This document shows positions 19,895-24,569 of a stretch of DNA of 24,569 nucleotides, piece after piece. Source of the DNA: Condylostoma magnum (lineage: Eukaryota > Ciliophora > Heterotrichea > Heterotrichida > Condylostomatidae); the NCBI GenBank assembly GCA_920105805.1, contig CAKKTI010000330.1, positions 1 through 24,569 on the forward strand, written 5' to 3'. Each line of letters opens with the position of its first letter. The first letter of the stretch is position 1. The position numbers and the translations under genes were made by a program. The notes under the pieces were generated by a model. The model ran no database searches and was not told where the DNA came from. It worked only from the letters and a program-made list of their open reading frames with translations.

Positions 19895-22742
19895 ATGGAA
19901 GGAGGAGACGAGTCCTAAAATTCTAGCAATACAAATCAACCAAACTAAATAGCTACTGAGGAATAATAAAGCGAAGAGGTATAATAACCAGATGTTACTT
20001 CTCCCAATTCTAACTTATTAGTTCGAGCTACAATAGAAAAATACGGTGATTTCTAATTTGATGAACCTTATATACCAGACAGTGATGTAGAAGTAAAACC
20101 TCCAACCATGTTAGATAATGGTGGCATATATATTGGAGAGTGAAACTTTATTAAAAAACGACATGGAAGGGGAACTTTAGCTAGGAGTGATGGGCCAAAA
20201 TGCGAGGGCAATTGACAGAAAAGGACGATTGATTAATGATAATGGACATTGGGTTTATTATTATGTCTGCGGAAACATATATACATGGGGATGGGGCAAG
20301 ATGTGTAGGGGTTTGCTGATACAATAGAGCCTATAAAAATAGATTTGTATTCACCACCCTAGTTAACTTTGACGAGTAATACTTTATCCCTGAAAGGTAT
20401 GAATACTTAAGAGAGTTTTTTACAAGATCACTTTCTTATACTAGACAAGCCTTTGAGAGTTCTAAAGGGATCTGGCTATAGAAGATTATTTTAAATAAGA
20501 AGCAATACAAGATGACTTCTAATGTTATATGGCTGAAGCAATCATTCACTTAATACATAGCATTGATCATGCAGTAGTAAGAGAACTAAACTATGAGGAT
20601 CCTTACATTATAAGTTCTATCTCAGTTGAGGATGTTCAACTAGGGTTTGAATTCAGTAGAATATTAATGCCCTTTATAAGCCTTTTTTAAGGTTTAATAA
20701 TATAATGTACTAAGATGAATAGCTACTTAAGAGGTATTTCTTTGAATTTTCTGTATTCAATTCCAGATTTTTTAAATACTCAGATGAATTTGAGCATATT
20801 TGAATCACTGGAAACTCAGAGATACCTCCAGATACTATCAATACATCCTTTGAATGCTATTACAAAGATGAGGGAGAGATAACTGATGGTAAAAATACTA
20901 TAATTGGAATTATAGCTTCATTCGTTATTTTTTAATATCTTTACTGCAAATAAAAGAATTGAAGATGTTTGATAATCAAAACTAGCTTTATGGCAGAATA
21001 TAATGATTATTGCTGGAATTTTTGTAAAGGTGGTTTAATATATAGCAATTGGATTTGAATATAGTCATCTACCCTATATAATAAGCAATCCTTATCAGTT
21101 TTAGGGCTTTCATTCAATCCAGAAATTTAGTATATAAGTTATAAAGCTTCTATTATAATTTCAACTTGTTTAACTGCTATTTGAATTATTGTTTCTTATA
21201 TTACCTTTTTAAAGAAAAGGAATTGAAAAGCTTTCCTCATTTGCAAGAATAGATAAACTTTTATTCCATTAGACAGTACTATTTTTTACAATATTTTATT
21301 GTTATCAAGGATAATCTGAAGATTAAGTGAATTTGCATTTTGATTGTGATGTTCCTTGTTGGTATGAGGAACATAGTATATATTTTATACTAAGTTCAGG
21401 CACCTTTATCATCTATATGCTAGTTTCATCTCATTGTATGATGAATTTCAATAGCTACGAATTTTACATTAGGAATTTGTATGCATCTAGGTATTATATA
21501 TATGAAAGTATGATATTTAAGCTGGTATATATACTCGCACCATAATTATTCATATATAGCCAAAGCATTCAAGGTCGAGCTTGTATATCCTTACTTTCTG
21601 TATAGTTAATTGTGTGTTACTTTATCAAGACATATAATGACAAAAGGATTAGATTAGTTTAAATAACGGCAGCTATGATAACAATGATTCTTGGTTTACT
21701 CATCCTTTTCTCTTAAGATTTGAATAAGTAGATAAACTTAATTGGATTCATATTATCAGGAGCTACTGGATTAATAGGCAGTCCTTGTTATATACATTTA
21801 GGGATGAACTAAACCTATGATAATATTTCCTAAATCGTATATATTCAAGGATTGCTACACAGTAGGTTTATTAATTATACCATGATAGATTTAAAATATT
21901 ATAAGATCAATTAATTTTATAGAATGAAGTGCATTTGAGATAAAGTAAAGCTATTATTATTCAAGAAGAAATTAGAATGAAGGAATTATAGTTAGGTAAT
22001 TTTTTAAGTAATACAAGTTGATCAAACTTTCAAAAATATAATTTTTGTTAGTAAACAATTCTTAGTTAAATGCTCTAAGCTTTTAATTAAAAGTTTGATT
22101 ATAATATCTTAATTGCTATATTCAATACATAGCTTATGGACTGAATTAATATAATCTATTTTTATTAATATTTTAGATTATATACTTTTGAGTAGTTTTA
22201 TGCAGAGTTGAGGCAGATCTTGGTGTAGATTTGATAGTGGCTATATGAGGCTTAGATATCAGTCTTCTATATCTTTGGCTGTTTTAAAAGCTAATTTACT
22301 ATAATCTCGGTGAAATTGTAGGTGAAAGATTCTCAATGCGTAATGCAAGTCTAAAATTTTCCTTTTAAATTTCTTTGTTTCTAGATTTCTTATTCATTTG
22401 CTTAAAACTATCAAATTTGCTTGGTTGTATTCATTTAGGACGTTAATTGATCTATATAAGACTATTGTTCAAATTGAGATGAACAGCATTTTTACTACTT
22501 TTCAAACGATTTGAAAACCTTGATTAACTTTAAATATTTCTTATTTTTATTTCTGGAGACCTGTTTTTTATTGATTTTAGCTTTGAACGATGAATAGTTT
22601 ACTCGAAATTTCATTTCCTGATTGTAGAAACATTAACATCAATGTACTTATCACTCATAATTATTACAATTTAATTACAGATAAGGATAATCAATATACA
22701 GTGCATATCAGTTAAAATTATGAATATAAAGTATTAAATTAA
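19895..22742 (+). CDS. MORN plus multi-pass membrane protein, frame-discontinuous
   Basis: Probably one gene (perhaps two) whose coding signal moves between frames. It opens with an acidic, Gln/Ser-rich leader (M-E-G-G-D-E-S-Q-N-S-S). A MORN unit follows (Y-I-G-E-W-N-F-I-K-K-R-H-G-R-G, Trp as TGA), then C-E-G-N-W and, in another frame near 20285, G-D-G-A-R-C-V-G. Then come hydrophilic segments (about 20480-20690 and 20720-20890) and many hydrophobic helices from about 20890 to 22540, for example I-T-A-A-M-I-T-M-I-L-G-L-L-I-L-F and I-N-L-I-G-F-I-L-S-G-A-T-G-L-I-G. The end reads Y-E-Y-K-V-L-N before TAA-TGA at 22740-22745. Four of the frame changes fit short GT-AG introns at 20459-20481, 20692-20714, 20967-20985 and 21929-21945; others (about 20220-20280, 22080-22200, 22540) are unexplained. 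Decay or assembly indels are alternatives. Function is unknown, likely a membrane sensor or transporter-like protein. Confidence 0.45.
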
Positions 22743-23234
22743 TGACAAGTTAAGTCTAACTTTATTCAGGATTTCAATTTTTTGTTGAGTGTTTAGTTCA
22801 CTATGCTTTACAAAGTTTAATAATTCTTTTATTTTGTTTTTGGTCTACTCTAGAAAGCTTTACTCTGGTCTCCTCTTTAGTTTGGCTTTTATAAAATCTC
22901 TATTATCTGTCTGTTATAAATAATCTTCGTAATTATCTAGGATTTAGCTTGCATAAGTATGTGCATTCATTAGATTCTGCATTTCGTGCATCAATTAAAA
23001 CAGTGTTTTCATTATTTAGTCATCAAATTTTTCGAAGAATTCAACTCCAGCTTATAAATCGTTATAAAATTGTATGTTTATGTCTATTAAAGCTTGTATA
23101 TCAATTTCTTCTTCTTATATGGGCTCTTATTATTACTCTTTTAAATCAGAGCTGAAGTTCTTGGTTATGATATGCTAATAGTTATTACTTTCTTGTGCAA
23201 TTACAACTAACAAAATTAAGTAAAAGGGCTTCAT
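22734..23234 (-). CDS. Small secreted or lumenal helical protein
   Basis: Predicted 166 aa, no family recognised. It starts M-K-P-F-Y-L-I-L-L-V-V-I-A-Q, a short basic start plus hydrophobic core that looks like a signal peptide, cleaved around residues 14-18. The mature part is acidic and helical (Q-E-E-E-I-D near residue 40, F-F-E-K-F-D-D-Q near 67, coiled-coil-like to the end). Gln codons include TAA-TAA-TAA within one Q-Q-Q. It contains no Trp and no TGA. The stop is TAA at 22736-22734. This end overlaps the convergent membrane-protein frame by 9 bp. It lies 49 bp downstream of the Ras-like gene on the same strand. Confidence 0.72.
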
Positions 23235-23283
23235 TTTAATTTAACGTTAATAAATATAGTATGCTTTTATACCAAGTAATTAA

Positions 23284-23835
23284 TTAAAATAATCTACAAC
23301 AACTGTTACTTGTACTCATTCTGACATAATTTTCTCTAGGCTGTATTTCATCTAGATATTCATCCAATACTTTATTTTCTGAATCATTTAGAGCTGATAA
23401 TTATTTATATATATAATTAGTACCTAGATACTTATCAAGTTTCTTTATAACCTATTCTTAGACCTTTTAGCTAACTAAATCTGATTTATTACCAATACAC
23501 AAAATTTTATGATCAATTCATTAAGCCTCTAGGTCTTTGTATAGCTTAAAAAGTTATTCGAGCTCGGAAAGATTAGTAAGATCAAATACTCAAATGAGTC
23601 CTTATGTATAACTAACAGAAAACTCATATCCGACTAGACAATTATCAAAACCGCAAGTATCAACCAATATAACATACTTCACATTTTCTTCGTTCTCCTT
23701 AATAACAGAATACTCTTTATACAATGTTTACTCAGCATCCTGTGTATCTTAACCAGTTCAATTTTAAATCAATGTTGATTTACCAGCTCCAGGAGCCCCT
23801 AAAACCACTATCCTATATTCCTCCACTGATACCAT
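23284..23835 (-). CDS. Ras-superfamily small GTPase
   Basis: Predicted 183-aa Ras/Rab-type GTPase. Motifs: P-loop G-A-P-G-A-G-K-S (about residues 13-20), a Ras-like effector segment Q-T-L-Y-K-E-Y, D-T-C-G in place of D-T-A-G, N-K-S-D, and S-A-L in place of S-A-K. The changed switch II and the absence of the catalytic Gln position (D-T-C-G-F) suggest low intrinsic GTPase activity, by analogy with other Ras proteins. The C-terminus N-S-C-C-R-L-F immediately before TAA (23286-23284) suits prenylation. The next in-frame TGA is more than 100 bp further on, inside the next gene. All three Trp (Q-N-W-T-G, L-I-W-V-F, A-Q-W-I-D) are TGA. The subfamily is not clear. The start ATG at 23835 is only 19 bp from the divergent ATG at 23855. 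Confidence 0.88.
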
Positions 23836-23854
23836 TTTATTAAAAATTTAAACA
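23836..23854. promoter_or_regulatory. 19-bp head-to-head intergenic spacer
   Basis: Only 19 AT-rich base pairs separate two divergent start codons. Any promoter must lie inside one or both coding regions, or the 5' ends overlap. Confidence 0.5.
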
Positions 23855-24490
23855 ATGAATTATACAGATGATGACTTAAACAGTTTAAATGCAAGTGAAT
23901 CCTTAGTGAGTAATAACAACCCAATTGAGAATAAACAACTCTCTAATATTTCTGGATCAAAAGGAAAATTCGAGAAATATAAATCTCTTTGTGGAGGAAT
24001 TCCATCAGTATATAAATTTCATCCTCCTAAAACTCCTTCAAAACCACCCTTATTGACTACTCTCTCTACAACTAATATCAAAAAACCTCTTCAAGTTCGT
24101 TCAGAGGATTTAAAACGATAAAAATAGCGTTACTCGGGTAAAATGCTAAAAATTAAAGTGGGAAGTAGGAATAATACAACAATTGATTCATATAACTAGC
24201 TAGATAAGATCTCTATACAAAACAAACTAAATGCTGTTAAAAAAAGAAAGAATGATAAATTCACCAAGCTTATCCACCAACTCATATCTCCCAAAAAGCA
24301 AAATATATCGAAAAGACCAAATTCTGTAGTTGATTTTATCAACTAAAAGTAAGAAACACATAAAAAGTACAGTTTATTCCAGACGATATCCCGTCCTATA
24401 AGTTCTCTTTTATCTCCTAAATATACAAGCTCTACATAATCTCAACGATCTGCCCGACAGTACAGTCAGTGCACCTCAAAATGGTACTAA
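23855..24490 (+). CDS. Basic, disordered 211-aa protein of unknown function
   Basis: No family recognised. It starts M-N-Y-T-D-D-D-L-N-S-L-N at 23855. The first 30 residues are acidic and Ser/Asn-rich; the rest is strongly basic with Pro-rich patches (H-P-P-K-T-P-S-K-P-P near residue 56) and Lys/Arg clusters (V-K-K-R-K-N-D-K near 130), compatible with a microtubule-, DNA- or RNA-associated protein. There are several S/T-P sites. The stop is taken as TAA at 24488-24490 after S-K-W-Y, because a good ATG with a myristoylation-type start follows 20 bp later. Without that stop the frame would stay open to the window end. Confidence 0.65.
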
Positions 24491-24510
24491 TTTGATAAAT
24501 TAATTTAAAT

Positions 24511-24569
24511 ATGGGAAATACATTAGAAGCATCCCGTGACATTCCATGTAAGTTTTAAACAGTCACCGA
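24511..24569 (+). CDS. Start of a MGN-starting (probably N-myristoylated) protein
   Basis: Only 19 codons are visible: M-G-N-T-L-E-A-S-R-D, then I-P-C-K-F. The Met-Gly-Asn start is typical of N-myristoylated proteins. The frame differs from the upstream gene. The family cannot be assigned. Confidence 0.45.

Noticed and set aside
22949-23155. Plus-strand 68-codon stop-free frame
   Set aside because: It is antisense to the small secreted protein, which has a signal peptide and good composition.
1-24569. tRNA, rRNA, transposon or virus-like element
   Set aside because: I saw no cloverleaf-type sequence, ribosomal motif, terminal inverted repeat, transposase, integrase or reverse-transcriptase motif.

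Overview
The window comes from a ciliate nuclear genome. It is AT-rich and gene-dense, and it reads sensibly only if TAA and TAG mean glutamine and TGA means tryptophan. The best evidence is the MORN-repeat gene at 4160-7249: the conserved Trp of the repeat is TGG in most copies and TGA in ten, all in one frame over 3 kb. The channel gene has TGA at its pore-helix Trp, and the Ras-like gene uses TGA for three Trp. TAA and TAG must also terminate. Two small GTPases reach a normal C-terminal Cys-Cys prenylation end exactly where TAG or TAA occurs, and the condensin and channel frames meet no TGA before running into neighbouring genes. Among known ciliate codes this best matches the Condylostoma type (NCBI table 28, context-dependent termination). 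The Loxodes/Parduczia type, where only UGA terminates, fits less well. Because no codon is always a stop, every frame is formally open, so genes were called from protein character, family motifs, frame continuity and length.

Layout. 1-296 (-) N-terminal part of an acidic protein. 372-1490 (+) protein with two cyclic-nucleotide-binding domains. 1536-2144 (+) Rab1/Rab35-like GTPase. 2145-4159 AT-rich stretch without a convincing gene, holding a 23-bp direct repeat. 4160-9323 (-) three tightly packed genes: about 44 MORN repeats, a 188-aa helical protein and a 474-aa unknown. 9479-11056 (+) importin alpha. 11114-14329 (-) condensin subunit 1 (CAP-D2). 14421-16427 (-) cyclic-nucleotide-gated-type K+ channel. 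16646-17689 (-) MGC-starting protein with a Sec23/24-type zinc finger and a RING-like end. 17998-19842 (+) seven-blade WD40 protein. 19895-22742 (+) MORN plus multi-pass membrane protein whose frame is discontinuous. 22734-23234 (-) small secreted or lumenal protein. 23284-23835 (-) Ras-like GTPase. 23855-24490 (+) basic unknown. 24511-end (+) start of a MGN-starting protein.

Most spacers are 19-91 bp, and one convergent pair overlaps at its stop codons. Most genes appear intronless. The membrane gene at 19895-22742 is the exception: candidate 17-23-nt GT-AG introns would explain several of its frame changes. Functionally the genes are ordinary housekeeping and signalling components: cyclic-nucleotide sensing, membrane traffic GTPases, nuclear import, chromosome condensation and ion channels. 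There is no sign of a metabolic operon. No tRNA, rRNA, CRISPR array, transposon or virus-like element was recognised.
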